DNA of 64,000 bases from Marsupella aquatica (Eukaryota > Marchantiophyta), in NCBI GenBank assembly GCA_973895155.1, contig OZ316892.1, positions 21,266,001-21,330,000 of the forward strand, read 5' to 3'. The notes under the pieces are model-generated. The model did not search any database, was not told the DNA's origin, and saw only the letters and a list, made by a program, of their open reading frames with translations. Position 1 is the first letter of the stretch. Each line of letters opens with the position of its first letter. This document shows positions 35,085 to 47,983 of the stretch, piece after piece. The position numbers were made by a program, and so were the translations under genes.

Positions 35085-38000
35085 ATTAGCCGTCCGCCTG
35101 GGTGTCTACGTGCAATGAGACTACACAGTCGAGTGCTAGTTCGACTCTGAAATCACGAAAAGTTCTGCTTTCTACACAGCTCCACTAAGTCTATAGGATA
35201 TCAGGGGAATAGGCTACACACTGACTCTAAACTGCTTTCTCTAGGCCTCGTTTAGTCACAATTGTGCTGAACACTAGTGGTTGCAGCGAGTTTGCTCGAT
35301 CGATCGTCCCAGTCCTAGAAATGATTAACGGATTCCAGATCTTAATACGTCAGCTGTCTATCGACTCAAGAAAATCAGACGTCTATCCTGACTCGAGAAA
35401 ACTCAGAAGCCACTCAAACGCTATCTCTCATACACTAGACTCGATCTTTCTGTAGTTCGAACTTTGATCGAGTGCCACAAAGCATTTTGACCGTAGCCGT
35501 AAATATCAGTTGCGCGCATCGATCCATACGTTAAGGCCGTGCTTTGAGACGCCTATTATGCCTTGGAAAAACAGCACACGTCTTTATGAATTCAAAATGA
35601 ATTTCATCCATTCACGAAGGGTTGAGCTTTGGCGGCAACATCTTAGCTTAAGCCGTGAACGTTGTTCTCGGATCGACTCGCCAAGGGCCAACGATCACGG
35701 AGACCGCCGTTTGAAGGACGAGCGAACGAATTTGAAAAGGGGTTAAGAGCAAAAGTCCGATCGCCAAATAAAACTTTGTTCATTCCTCATTCGCCCTAAC
35801 AATTCAACTAAGCATTTGAACAAATGCTTCGGTTTCCGACCGAGCATGCCGGGCTACTGAAGGAGCTACGCTGGTCATATGGAGAAGATGTAATTTGAAA
35901 ACCTTAGGCAATTCAACCGATCGATATCTTTTGCTCTCCCGTTGAACGCCATATATTCACACCTACATCCCAAACGACAACATGTCACGGGCTGTTCAAG
36001 TTTCCCAGAGAGAATCCAACAAACGCTATCTACACTGTTGCGACCGTTGGCGATCGCAAATGCTGTTTTAGAGTGTGGAGCCACGCGCGCGGGCCTGCGC
36101 TCTGCCGAATGCACACGGTCATAATTGATTGTTTGATCGGTAACAGGATGACAGAAGACGGTAGTTTACAGTTGCAACGCATCGCATGGCAATTCAGGAG
36201 AACCTTGAGAGATGACAGGTTTAAGGTTGGCGTTGGCTTGCACCATGCAAGCGGCATGTTTGAACTCACTAGTATCAATATTCTGGTACTGACATGTGTT
36301 CGAAAACTGCCCTTATCTGCAGGAAAATAATCACAACTGGATTGAAAACAATGATTGGACAGCCTTCACTTCAGGCAATCCAGCCATTCTGCCAGGATAT
36401 TTATGCAAGCAATGCTTAAGAGAAATAAATAATCAATCGCTCAGATATTTTCAGTTTTCAACCCTGCAATGGGACTAGAATGTAGGTGACCACATATTAT
36501 CTCATATGGACCGCCAAATGGCAAAACTTTGAATTTTCTTTTGGTCTAAGAAGGAAAGCAACGAGTAAACGATCGAGACGTGATTATACCCAATTGAATT
36601 TTGTTACTTTGTGACTTCCTACGTGGCAAAAAATTCATTGTTATAACTGTAAATTGGGTCCACTGTAGGGCAAAGAAATTTCATGGGCATAGAATAAGTA
36701 GAAGAATTATAGAAGAGAAGTCTATATCTTATTAATATGAACACCAGTGACATGAAAGGAGCTAATTAATTAACAGGCTAGGACGACCAGAAAAATAGAT
36801 TGTTTATCTTTTTATTGTAGATTGCAACACTAAATTTGAGATGCTAAGGTTTGAGACACCTTCTGTGGATGACCTGACTGAATCGTATGGAGAAAGAATT
36901 GAATATTAAACTATATGAAATTTTCAGTTCACCGTAAATTAACAAACTAATCACATTTTCAATTCTCTGTAAAATTGTAACAAAAATACATTAATATGAA
37001 TACTGAAAGTTAAAATGGAGAAGTGGGAAACACTCAAGAGAAGACCTCTACAGTCCAAACGACACATCTAGATATTAATAACTACTTAAAACTAAACGAA
37101 CTTAATAATAATGGAGGGTACAAAGGAAGCATTAATCAATATTCTCTTTCAGCAGGTCGATCAGCTTCGGTAAGGAAACCAATTTGTGTAAAGAAATATC
37201 TTAGGTCCTGGGATGTTAGGTCTAGTCATAAGAATAATATGTACATTCAAGTATCAGGAAGACTTTTTTAGGTCTTAGGCACCATGAATAACTTCGGGGT
37301 CCAGAAGTATTTTCATTTATTTATCAATAGTGGAAAATTGGTCAACCCATAATCTCCAATGAAAATGTATTGTTCTTTTAATTGGGTGTAATTATTATTA
37401 AATTGATATGGGTAGAAAAAATATAAATTATTAAAAGAAACTCTGAGAGAAAAACTCTCAAAGTATAGGTTTATTCCCTTTGGACTAGCATTGCTCTTAT
37501 TTCCATATGGAGACTTCCCTTAGTACTTCCAGAAACAAGAATTAAGAAAATTGGTTGTAAAACGAGGCGCCCCTTAGATCGAGCGTTGCATAGAGCGTTC
37601 TTTTTCATACATTTGTTTGCCCCACTTTGTCTTGCATTGGAGGTCACAAATTCAGTTGTATTCTAATTCGAAATCTACACCATGGATTGATCCAACTCTC
37701 CTACTGGCTTCATATTAAGACGGCTTAAATCAACAATGTCGTGCTACAGTAGTTAAGTTAAGTTCTGGTCTGGGCAGGTACAATTTCCAATCCTGAACTT
37801 CTTTTTCTGGACAACTTTGGTCGAAAGGTGTGTCACTCTGGTCGAAAGGTGTGTCACTTTGGTCGAAAGGTGTGTCAGCCCGATTGCACTGTTAGGGATA
37901 GTCATACTGCCTGATGGGCCGTCGCCACATATGTACAGCCCAAATCTCCTACAACTGTCGAGAAGTTTACTTGGCAGCGTTGACTCCTACCATGTATGTA

Positions 38001-39134
38001 CTAAGTCTGAGCCATAATTTTAGAGCAATCCCCTGCCCCTGAGGGGGAGCAGCTGGTCTGCCTTCTTGCGGCTGAGTGCCGGAATCCATCTCCCTCAATG
38101 CGCGGCGGTCAGCGGATAGCCCCCCTATTCCCGTCCTCCTCCGCTCTTAGCAATTGGGGTATACCATCAAACACAAGTGACCTCCTTGACCGTATTTATC
38201 GGTTCTAACTTGGCAGAGTCACCTTGTGAGGTTGTAAACCGCATCAGGCACCCAAGTCAATGAAATTCAATGGCGTAGCCAAACTTGCATCAATTTTGTG
38301 ATGAGTTTTTCTTTCCTCGGTGTATCAGTTAAGGTGGAAAACTTCCACTAGGTTGACCTCGTTGAGCACTTGGCCGCCTCACTGATCTGGCTAACACAAA
38401 TGAATGATGAGAGCTACTGAATACGGCCATTGATAACTGATGGGTTAACTATATTCTAGTCCTCAGCTCATGTTCAGGATACTTTCTGTCCATGTCTCGT
38501 GGAGAAGTGCTACGTGCAATTCCCGAGTGCCATTGTCAACTCGTGTGTGAAGCACACACAGGGCCAGGACTTCACAAATCTCCCTCGCGTGTAGTGCACA
38601 CATGGGACGACACATTTCTCCGCGAGTACACCTGTCTCTAAGTAAGCGCGGGTATTCCTGAGCCTGAGTGTACACAGAGCCTCTGATCGAGAGGGGGCTG
38701 GGCACACAATCCTCCTTGAGAAAGGATGAGCACAGAAACATTTGTAGCAGTGGGGAAGTGTAAGTTTTTAGTATCAGTAAGGTGAGTAATTTTCTCCCTG
38801 CTACAAAATTTCCCACAACACATTTCTGAAAATTCAAACTCTGTCATTGTAAATTTGATTTTTGAGAGAAATCGGTCACCTTAGTTTTTGAAATAGGAGA
38901 TGATGAGATTTAGTGAGGTCAAAACAAAAAATCAATTTTCTAAAAATGATAGATGCTAGGGTGTGCTTTGTAAAGGTATTGAAACACGTGTCAACTTTCA
39001 CCGTTCAACTAGGTATGTCATGATGCAAAAGGAAAACTTTCATGGGCCTTGCCTATTGTTTTCATGGATCTTAATTGGTCAGTATACTTGATATAATAGT
39101 ATTACTGTGCCTAAAGTGACGAAAAATCCGGCTA
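35085..39134. other. Intergenic, AT-rich, no gene seen
   Basis: Short overlapping ORFs only. It includes the upstream region of the 272-aa gene and a 21-bp tandem repeat at 37819-37877. Nothing else is recognised. Confidence 0.4.
37819..37877. repeat. 21-bp tandem repeat, 2.8 copies
   Basis: Units GGTCGAAAGGTGTGTCACT(C/T)T start at 37819, 37840 and 37861, the last one incomplete. The copies differ at one position, so the array is young. A small ORF through it reads VERCVTL repeated, without other support. Confidence 0.9.
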
Positions 39135-39430
39135 TCCTCACTTCTTTTCTTCTGATCCATCCTGCACAAATAGATATATGAATTTTTGCTGGATTAAATA
39201 AAATAATTTAAAATTTTTGTGGAATAATATTAAGGGCATTTTAATCAAATATTGAGAATTATAATAAACATAAGGGTCAAAAAATCAAATATGAAAATGT
39301 TCCAAAAATATTTCAAATTTTTGTGGTTATAATATATATTTCAAAAACTTTATTTACTTATGTTTTAGAATTTTTATTCACTCAAAACTTGACTGCGTGA
39401 TATGGGACCCCCCTTGGAATGAGGCCCCAG
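39135..39430 (-). mobile_element. Small dispersed element, family B, inverted copy
   Basis: Read on the - strand this copy starts GGGGCCTCATTCCAAGGGG and runs through CCATATCACGC, AGTGAATAAA, repeated TTTTAAA blocks and GATGGATCAGAAG to AGTGAGGA, matching the + strand copies at 42570-42870 and 48652-48941. The ends (GGGGnCCTCA and its inverse TGAGGACCCC in other copies) form short TIRs. Non-coding, about 300 bp, so a MITE-like element. Confidence 0.6.
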
Positions 39431-41147
39431 TAAATAATGACCCTTTTTCTTCACAGACTTGTGAAAACTAACTTTACTTTTCAATAAAATATACATAGAC
39501 GGCCTTGAGACCCTATAGATGAATGGTGCTAATCTGTTGTGGTGTATAGAAGCATTGAAGTTGGCTCACACAGACATGTTGGAGAAGGACCTATGTAGGT
39601 CAAAATTAGAAACCTGGTTACCTTTAGTATTAGGACTCAACTGAGGTGGCTTCCCAACCCTGCAAGGACAACATAGCAAGCAAAATGCACCCAACACAAC
39701 AAATGAGCAGGGCCTCTGACAAGTTTAAAGGAGCTAAATCGAGCAGACTTGATGAGGTTCTCAGTAAAAGCCCCACTCAGTAGTGAAGAAAAGCCTACTG
39801 TTTCCATAGTACTGGGTGGAGTAGTTCTAGCTTGCTGCCCAGTAGTGACTCACTTTTACGTGTTTCATACCTTGCCAGAAACACTGCCAAAGCATTGGAA
39901 GACAAAATGCAGTTTTACCCTGAAAGAATCACTCGTGCAGTGCAAAGTCGAGTGTATAGCATGTGGTGCATATATAGAAGATTGAAGTTGCATGGAGCAC
40001 AGAATTGAAGTTGCCTGGAGGAGTCATGATTGAGGGTCAAAATCAGAAATGTGGTTAAAACAAGTTCAGATCTCTCGATCACAAAATTCTGGAGTAGGCC
40101 CTCAGCTAGATATATTGAGTGGGATCTGACATGATACAGATATATCAAAACAGTTTCATTTCAAAAGAATTAATGGCATTACGTATTATACCAAACCAAC
40201 TACAATATTAGAGTTGCTGGCAGATTATTATAGGTAGCCGCGTTTTGTGTGAAGCTGAAGAAGAATCTGATTGCTGACATAGTTGCAGTTAAATGAAGCT
40301 AAGGACACAAAGAATACGGACCTGGCGTGCTCACCTCTTCAGGTAGAAGGCCTGAAAATATTGATTTTGAAACTAGAAACCCTGAATCAACACCGCTAAA
40401 TGCATGATCACACACATTAAATGTGTCTGCCCTCGACTTAAAATGCGCTCAACCTAGCAAACTGCTTTCCTACTAATAACCCCACTCAATTGAGTTTGAA
40501 TACACCTCTGTCCAAATCTAACTGTACAAACTTTTTGCAAAACGGAGGCTGCAGAAAGATCTAACTCTACAAAATTTTTGCAAAACGGAGGCTTCTCTGC
40601 AGCCCAAAAGTGTCACCTGTCCAAAAACAAAATGAAACATACCCTAGCTAGCCTGCCTCTGACGATTGACATGTAGGTCACTAGCTAGGAGTACGTACGT
40701 ACTTTTAGGGGCGTGATTCTTTGGTAGCCAAATGACTGGGGTTATTATTAGGAATTGTGATAACCCCGTCCCTATGAGTACTTTTAAGGGCGCGCGGCCA
40801 GTTTTAAGAATTGTAGTCAGCCTGCAGTCACTCCTCAGGGTTTGTTCCTAGTCAAGTGACTGGGGTGATTACTAGGACCTTGCTGCTCGAACTGTATAGA
40901 TGGCGTGAGCTTGACCTTAAAGCTCCATTCTACTGAGTACTTCTTACTCACCTTCTATTCTTCCATCTTGCCGGTAGTTGTGAATAATTGTTTTGACTGG
41001 AAGTCGCATTTCGGACTGGATATAATTAGTTTTCACTTTTTTCAAGGCCATCGAGGGTTTGCCACTATTGCTTCGTGAAGGAGAAGAGGTTTTCAGCTAG
41101 CTACAGAAGAGCTGTACCATTTTCTTGTTGTCGATACCTTCAGCTTT
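39431..41147. other. Intergenic region upstream of the RING gene
   Basis: No supported gene. A 43-bp tandem duplication with the core CAAAACGGAGGCT occurs at 40516-40594. The remainder is the probable promoter and leader of the RING-finger gene. Confidence 0.4.
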
Positions 41148-41186
41148 TTGTCAGAAGTTGTGACCAGGACCCTAGTAGCAGCAAGT

Positions 41187-42041
41187 ATGGCAAGCAGATG
41201 GAGCTCCTGCTGGTCAAATCTTCTGCAATTCATCGCGGATGAATTTTCTTACTCATCTGGTGTTGCGGAGAATGCTAAACCATCAGCTCTGCGCTTAAAT
41301 CAGCTGCATCAACTTCTCTTGTCTCAAGAAGCTCATGAGTTTCAGACACCTCCTGAGACCGGAACACAGATGGAGCAACAACAAAGTCCAAACTGGTCTA
41401 CTACAAGGCAGCCTGAAATCAACTTAGTGTCAGGCAGAGATCAGGGAGCATGCCATGAGGGAAAACTACTTGCTGGTGATCAACATCGCCTCAGAGATGT
41501 TTCCTCTGAGAGAACACAGTCGGACACACCTTGCAAGTCAGCAGAAGAAGGGGAAAGCAGTATGGTCACCATACCAAAACGCAATGAAGCTGGCTATAAT
41601 TGTGAAAATTAGACAGAAAGGGAGATGAAATTTATATTAGAACTCCTGTCCATGAAGAAAAATCTACTGGATAGCCAGCACGAATCGAGTAAACTTTCCC
41701 CAGAAATCGCTTCCTTGAGACTGGAACTGACCTTATACTTAAGTAGGGAAAAGGTAAATGTTCCAGACAGTCGTTTTGAGGATGATGTTTGGCAGCTAAA
41801 GCAGGTTCTGGAAGATGAACCTACCAATAAGAAGGACTTAGCAGACAAGAACAAGTGCAAGATTTGCTATGACTCATGTCGAGATACCCTTATTCTTCCG
41901 TGTTTCCACTACCACTGCAGTGTTTGCCTACAAAAGGAGCGCCAGAAGAGGAAGGTGAGGAACCGGGCAGAGACGGGGTCGAGGAAGAGAAAATTTCGTT
42001 GCCCCTGTTGTAGAAGCTCAGTTAAAGCTCTGCCTTGCTGA
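41187..42041 (+). CDS. RING-HC finger protein with one in-frame TAG (possible 57-nt intron)
   Basis: An ATG at 41187 opens a frame that continues to 42041 with a single interruption, TAG at 41610-41612. The C-terminus carries a complete C3HC4 RING: CKIC, then CFHYHCSVC, then CPCC, with all eight zinc ligands, so a ubiquitin E3 role is plausible. Before it lies a glutamate/leucine-rich helical stretch (about 41625-41840). The tail layout of coiled coil plus terminal RING recalls the C-termini of some plant kinesin-7 and other RING proteins, but no motor domain is present and I do not assign a family. The stop could be removed by a 57-nt GT-AG intron (41553-41609 or one base either side: GTATGG at its start, GACAG at its end), which preserves frame; it could also be a true nonsense mutation. 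RING spacing between the sixth and seventh ligands is long and very basic (KERQKRKVRNRAE). Confidence 0.6.
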
Positions 42042-42569
42042 AGGATACCAAATTGAAATTAAGTAAGCTTTGGTATCCAGTCTGCAAGGTTGACAGAGCA
42101 ACAGGAATACCGGAACATTATTGAGAGGCATCGAAGTCAAATCTATGTTAAAAGGATTCCCAACTGGGGTGGTACCTTTTTCTGTTCTGATAAATAGAGG
42201 AATAATTAGAACTATGTGAGGCTGAGTTGTGATAGCCAGATCTTGTGTATGGAGTTGTAAATCCCTGTGTCAAACTAGGAGTTTCCTAGTAGGTGTACCT
42301 AAACAAACTTACTTCAACTTTTGAACCCAAGTGAATTTCTTGGTCCTGCTGGTTTTAGTTTAAGTATACTCCCCTTTTGAGGGAGCCCTACTATCTTCGT
42401 TGGCTTTAAGAGGTGCTTCAAGAATTGATTGTAAGGTACTGTTGAATAAATAATTATTCGATGAAGGCAAAAAGACCTTCTCCTCCTTTACCTAGAAGAA
42501 GGCTAGGGTACCACTACTTGAAAATGTCAGAGTTAATGCAAGTTTTTACAATAGGTGCTCCTCAATCCT
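42042..42569. other. 3' flank of the RING gene
   Basis: Probable 3' UTR and intergenic sequence; no ORF or repeat of note. Confidence 0.4.
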
Positions 42570-42870
42570 TGGGGGCCTCAATCCAAGGGGTGTCCCATAT
42601 CACGCTCAAAATTTGGGGCGAATAAACACCCTAAAAGTTAAGTGAATAAAGTTTTTTTTAGGAATTATTTTACCCCTAATTTAATAGAATATTCTAAGAA
42701 TATTCATATATTTGATTTTAAAAACCCTATGATTCTTACAATTCTCAAAATTGGATTAAAATAACTCTAATGTTCTTCAACAAAAATTTAAAAGTATTTC
42801 ACTAAACCCAATAAAAAACCCTATACTTATTTGCGTGTGATGGGTCGGAAGAAAAGAAGTGAGGACCCCA
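42570..42870 (+). mobile_element. Small dispersed element, family B, copy 1
   Basis: Starts GGGGGCCTCAATCCAAGGGG and ends AAGTGAGGACCCCA. It shares ordered blocks with 48652-48941 (ATCACGC/AACACGC, TTAGAATATTC, AAAATTGGATT, AACCCAATAAA, CCCTATA, GATGGGT, AGTGAGGACCC) and with 39135-39430 in inverse orientation. A possible flanking duplication CCTCAA(T)CCT occurs on both sides. Non-coding. Confidence 0.65.
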
Positions 42871-43208
42871 GGCCTCAACCTGGGAGCAAAGCTTAAACTT
42901 ATTCTTCATCCTTGATGTTTGAAATTGGAAAATTGAAGAACAACTGAGACTACTAATTCCTCCCCCGTGCCCCTAATTATGCCACATGCAGTAGCACCAA
43001 TTTCCCATATGGGTTCCATAATGCATGCAATATATATGTACAATTGAGGAAACTGGAAACTGTACATCTTCAGTTGGCAAGCAACAAGGGTGGTGTCTAT
43101 TAGACGTACCACCATGTTCATCCTTTGTAAATAAACTATTATTAGACTCCTTCTAGCAAAGATTCTCTTTGGTCCCTTAAGTTTATAATTGACCATTTCG
43201 GTGTAGAG

Positions 43209-43490
43209 CAGCGTATTTTTAAAACTTGTGCGAAAATTTGCCAAATTCCACCTCCAGGTGGAGGCTTCGCCATATTCGGCGAACATTCGCCAGCAAATTT
43301 AGCGGCGATTCGCCGCTCTTCCACTTCCGGTGCACCGGGGTTCGCCAGAACATGCGTGGTAGGGCCAGCGGTGATCGCCACTTGGATCCACCACTCCCTG
43401 CCTGGCAATCGCCAGAAAATTTAGGAGTCATTCAGGGAAAATCGCCACCGTTCCCACTTATCAGGGATGAACCTTCGCCAGCGATGTGCT
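43209..43490 (+). repeat. hAT left subterminal CGCCA motif array
   Basis: About ten copies of a (T/A)TCGCCA(G/C/T)-like motif occur between 43250 and 43490, including TTCGCCAT, ATTCGCCAG, TTCGCCAG, ATCGCCAC and ATCGCCAG. They lie immediately inside the left TIR. A matching set in the same orientation lies at 47778-47955. Such clustered short repeats are known transposase-binding sites in hAT elements. Confidence 0.8.
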
Positions 43491-44042
43491 TCGCAGGACT
43501 TAGGGTTAGGCAGGTTCGGGCAGGCACCTGGGGGTTGTGCATTGTCAAAGGATTTTGGTGTATTCTTTCATTTCTTGCCTCCTTTCCATCCCTCTCGGCG
43601 GGCCGTCAGGACAAGTTATGTTGATACATTTTCTTTGTAGTTTTCCTGAAAATGTCAAGCCAATGTTGTCTTTCTTGCGTCTCCTTCTTTATGGCATGTT
43701 GGCTGGCGCGAGTTTGGAAATTGCGCGTGCTCTCGATAAGCTGACAGCCACCACTACCAGAGGCGGGAGTCTTGAATTTGTATGGCAGATGGCAGCGATG
43801 CGGGAGCACACATCTTGCTGCAACCATCCTCTATTTGAACAGGGGGTTTTCTTTCTTTCTCACAGTTTTTCATTGAATGTTTTGCTTTCAGAACTCCTGC
43901 TGCTAGCAACATCTTGTTGCTTCATCCAAGTTCTGATTTGGTCATTCTGTTTGTGAGAGACTGAGGCTTACGCAGTGCATTGTTTCAGTTTGATTTTTGC
44001 AATTTACATCAGCAACATCTCGTTGCCATCTTCTGCTCCATC

Positions 44043-46525
44043 ATGGCAATGACTAAGGCAAAGTTGAAGGCAGCACAACGTGCTGGCCTCCCAAATAACC
44101 TCATGGTGAAGTATTTTCTTATTAATCGACTTCAAGCCTTGCAATCCCAATGGCACCCCTGTCTTTCTTGGCTCAGGATCATCATCTGGTGCTGCGGGAC
44201 CTGCAGAGGATGAGGTTGTCACTCATGTAGGAGAGCCCATTGGTGTCGGATCTGACGACTCTGCTGTGGTTGAAGAGTTGGGAGAGGAGGTGGTGAAGAA
44301 GAGAAAAAGAAGCTATGAGATGAAGAGGAACTTCCAACCGGGATGGGCGGCTATCCATCCTTGGGCTGAGGCTGCCACTCTTAACATGGAGGGGGAGGTT
44401 ACTCAAGTGCATTGCACTATTTGTACAAAGATTGAAGGGAGGGAGAAACTGTATGTTCCAAAGATTGATGGTCTTTGGAAGCATGCAGGGAGGAAACGTG
44501 CAAAATGCGCCATGGTGGTTCGGGGCCAAAAGGTTGCAAAGGGCGAGTTCTATTTCTCGGGCTCGACCCAGCACGAGAAGAATGAGAAGTTGTTGCTGCA
44601 TCGTCCCCAGGACCCTGTCCATCAACAAATGCAGGTCGCAATGTGTGCTGAGAGGAGAAGAAAACTTGTGTAGTTTACTCTTCTTTTTATGTTGCTGACA
44701 TTGGGTCGCCCGATGAATGATTACGAAGTCATGGCGAAGCTGTTTCACCAGCTTAGAGTTCCTGATACTCCAACAACGCATTGGAGTGTGAATGCGGGTT
44801 GGGGCATGGCAGAGAGCATTTTTCACATGGTGAAGCTCAAGACCAGGGAGACTTGTTTCTCTGCACGGTATCTCTCTGTCTCAGCTGATGAGGTAACTAC
44901 TATCAACAATCAGTCTTGGCTTAGTGTCCATGTGTACCTCACAAAGAAATGGGAAAGGATTCCTTTCCTTCTTTCGTTAACAAAACTTGAATCTGGAGCT
45001 GATGCTGAAGCCATCACAGCCGTGGTGAAGGAGTCTCTCACTGGAGATTGTGGGAATCTGGCCGGGATGGAGTGAGGTGGCCACTAAGCTTGTTAGTTTT
45101 GGAGCTGATGGAGCTGCTGTCTTCCAAGGCCATCGAAGTGGTGTGTTGGCTCGGATGCATCGTGCTTATGCTCCCTTCATGACTGGCCTGCATTGTTGCG
45201 CTCACCGGACTAATATATGTGTGGAGAAGTTGGATTCTTTGCCAGTGGTCGGGAAGATTGAGAATCTTGTAACCAATTTACATTCCTATTTTGCACATAG
45301 TCCGAACGCCAACTGGAGTTCAAACAGCTAGCAGAGGACCTGGAGACCGAGGGATTGAAGATCCAACGGAACCACAAGACCCGTTGGATATCATTGTTAT
45401 CACCGTTGCAGAGTGTCTTGCGTGAATACAAGACACTAGTGGTACAAATGTCCTCTGATGTTGCCACTCTCATGACAGCAAAGTCTAATGCTGCTTTGCT
45501 CTTGGACCTTGAGACTTTCCTATCTTTGCCGTGTCTGTTGCCTTTGTTAAAGTCTGTGGATAATCTCATCCGGTTTGCACAGTCTCGTAATGTTATGATC
45601 CAAGACTACATATATCAATGCAGTCAAAGTTTGTCAAGCTGAGCTTCATTGCTACTATGTGGATTTGATGACCTCATTCAGACCAGGTGTATTTGCTCCT
45701 TTTCAAGAGATTGTATCCAACCGGTCATACACTATAAGTCATGAGTGGATGACTGACTTGGAGACGAGTGTGGAATACCTTTCCTTTCGAATTGCAGATC
45801 ACACGTATCCAACTCATTGGTTCGATGAAATACATGGCAAACAGTCTGTTGTGACACGACATGATTTTGATCATGTCGTGTATTCTGTGAAGAACCAATG
45901 CAAGGAGGCAGCACAGAAGCTCATAAAGCTTTTTGACACTTGGTTTCCTAACGTTGACCTCTTGAACGCCTTAGGAATAGTGCATCCACAGTATTGGGAG
46001 AGAGAGGATGCCGAGGAGAACTTTGTGTTCTACATGTCTATGATTCGGGAAGCTTTTTGTAAGCCCAAGTCAATGTCAAATGGAGGTGTTGCAGGAGACA
46101 AAACCATGGAGATTAGTCCAATTCTTGATTACAAAATGCTGGTGGAAGAGCAGAGCTACTTCAAGCTCACAATGGAAGGCAATGCTAGTAAGGTGATGGC
46201 AGAGCAGGAGTTCAACCCAGAGGTAATGAACCCCATGACACGGATGTGGAGGAGGTTGGGAACAAATCCTCTCATTCGAGCTTGGATGGGTGAATGGTTC
46301 AAACTTGCAGAAATCACTGTGGTCATAGTCACAGGGTCAGTTGAAGATGAGAGGATCTTCAGCACACTGTCTTTTGTTAAAAGCAAGCTACGGAATAGAT
46401 TGGGGTGCCATTTGGATTGCACGGTACGAATGTTTTCTCAACAATTTTACAGTCTACTAGACTTTCCACTCCAAGATGCAATTACTCATTGGTTAGATGC
46501 AGAGAGGCGTGGAGTCACTGGTTAG
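44043..46525 (+). pseudogene. hAT transposase, disrupted
   Basis: Reading across frames gives an N-terminal BED-like zinc finger at about 44340-44500 (CTIC..LWKHAGRKRAKC), the central hAT catalytic region, and the C-terminal dimerisation domain at about 46250-46500 (VEDERIFSTLSFVKSKLRNR). The frame is broken by a TAG at 44671-44673 in the RRRKLV/FTLLFMLL context (likely an original Q codon), a shift at about 45060, a one-base loss at about 45303 where the family's SPKRxLEF block is split, and another shift at about 45630; a further shift near 44130 would be needed to reach the ATG at 44043. The final 289-codon block (45659-46525) is open. Nothing here could make full-length transposase without correction. 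Confidence 0.88.
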
Positions 46526-47777
46526 GTGAGTTTAGGAATGTTATTATTGTGTAAATAGATTTGGAATGTGGGATTGCAACAACGATGGATTGAGTGTGAT
46601 TGGATTTAGAGTATAGAGCCATAGAGGGGTTAAAATTAGCGGGAATAGGCTAGGGGGTAGGGACTTCGGCTTCTGGAAGGACTGTGAATTTCCACAGTTT
46701 GGGGTTCCACACCCCACCGTTGCGTGTTTAATTGCAAAGGACGACAACGACTAGTCGCAGCATACAAACAGAAGTACCACTTAACGTGAGTGCGACTAGA
46801 CTAGTTGCGTGCCAGATTTCAGAAGCACATGTTGTTTGCCCCTCCATCCCCGCCTCCAGCTCCATACAGTATTTAAGCTTTGCTTCAGGTCATGTAATGT
46901 CACTTGCAAGAGTTTTGGCAGTGTACAGGAAGTGAGGAACCCCAGGAATTTGCAAGAGCATCGCAGCAATGGCAAGGCCCAAGTGCTGCATGAGCAGGCG
47001 ACCTCAGCCAAGCCCCGAGGCCGATTCGGTGGATGATGTTAAGGAGGAGCCGGAAGTGAGGAGGAGTGAGGAGGAGCCCTCATAGACGACCACACAGAAC
47101 ACGACTCGGGCCTGTGTACTTCCGCCATTGAAGCCTGTGTGGAAGGTTAGACCTACTCGGCAGACGAGGAGACAGCCAAGCCCGGACGCAGCATCGAGTG
47201 TTGTTGTGATGGCAGATTGCGAACTTCTTCCGAAGGAGGAGGCAGGAGAGTTAAGTAGGGAGGAGCCCCATCATCAGACCGAGCACATGATGACTCGGGC
47301 TTGGGTACTCCCATGGCTGAAGGCAAGACCAAAGTTTCGAGCCACTGCAGAGATGATGAGGCAGAGGAGAATGGGCCGATAGATAGAGGGCGAAGAAAAC
47401 AGGCCAATGCGGCCACTAGCACAATTAGGATTTAGTCTGAATGGAAGCAATCAAGCAAGCTTCCAAGATGAGGCTAATCGTAGCTTATTACAACATTTTG
47501 TAGGACTCGACAAGAGCTTGACGATGGGCCGCAGAAGCCCTGTTTTGTACACATTTTGACAGGCCAATGTGGTGTCTGATCTTATGAATCCAATTTTCCG
47601 ATTCGGCATTTCCCACATCAATTTCTGTGGATTTCAGTGTGCTGCTATGGATCTTATGAATGTTTCGAACCTTTTTGGTTGGAATGTGCTTTTGAGTTCC
47701 AATGTCCTGAATGCATTCGCCATCTCCCGCTACTCGCAGCAATGTGCATTAGCCATGTCGATTACACACAATCTGAT
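46526..47777 (+). other. Non-coding 3' part of the hAT element
   Basis: This 1.25-kb stretch lies between the transposase stop and the right subterminal array. It has no convincing gene. A diverged direct repeat is present: GAGGAGCCC..CAT, an ACGACTCGGGCCTG/ATGACTCGGGCTTG block and a GTACT(T/C)CC block occur at about 47068-47150 and again at about 47258-47330. Confidence 0.55.
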
Positions 47778-47983
47778 TCGCCAGTTTTGTCGACTGTGCT
47801 GGACCCGATTCGCCAGTTACCACGTTCAGGAAAATATTCATTCACCAGTGGGTTAACCACGTCGGGAACCTGGTTCGCCAGTTAAACCTACTGCCCGTCG
47901 CACCCAGTAGCCACCTCCCCTACTTGAACACTTATGACACTCGCCAGTCTGGCAAAAATTCAAAAACCTTAAAAAATACGTTG
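47778..47983 (+). repeat. hAT right subterminal TTCGCCAG array and TIR
   Basis: Contains ATTCGCCAGTT twice, ATTCACCAG, GTTCGCCAGTT and CTCGCCAG, followed by the right TIR ending ATACGTTG at 47983. The motifs are in the same orientation as in the left array. Confidence 0.8.

Noticed and set aside
43226-43624. A 132-codon ORF at the left end of the hAT element
   Set aside because: It runs through the subterminal motif array, which recurs at the other end as non-coding sequence.
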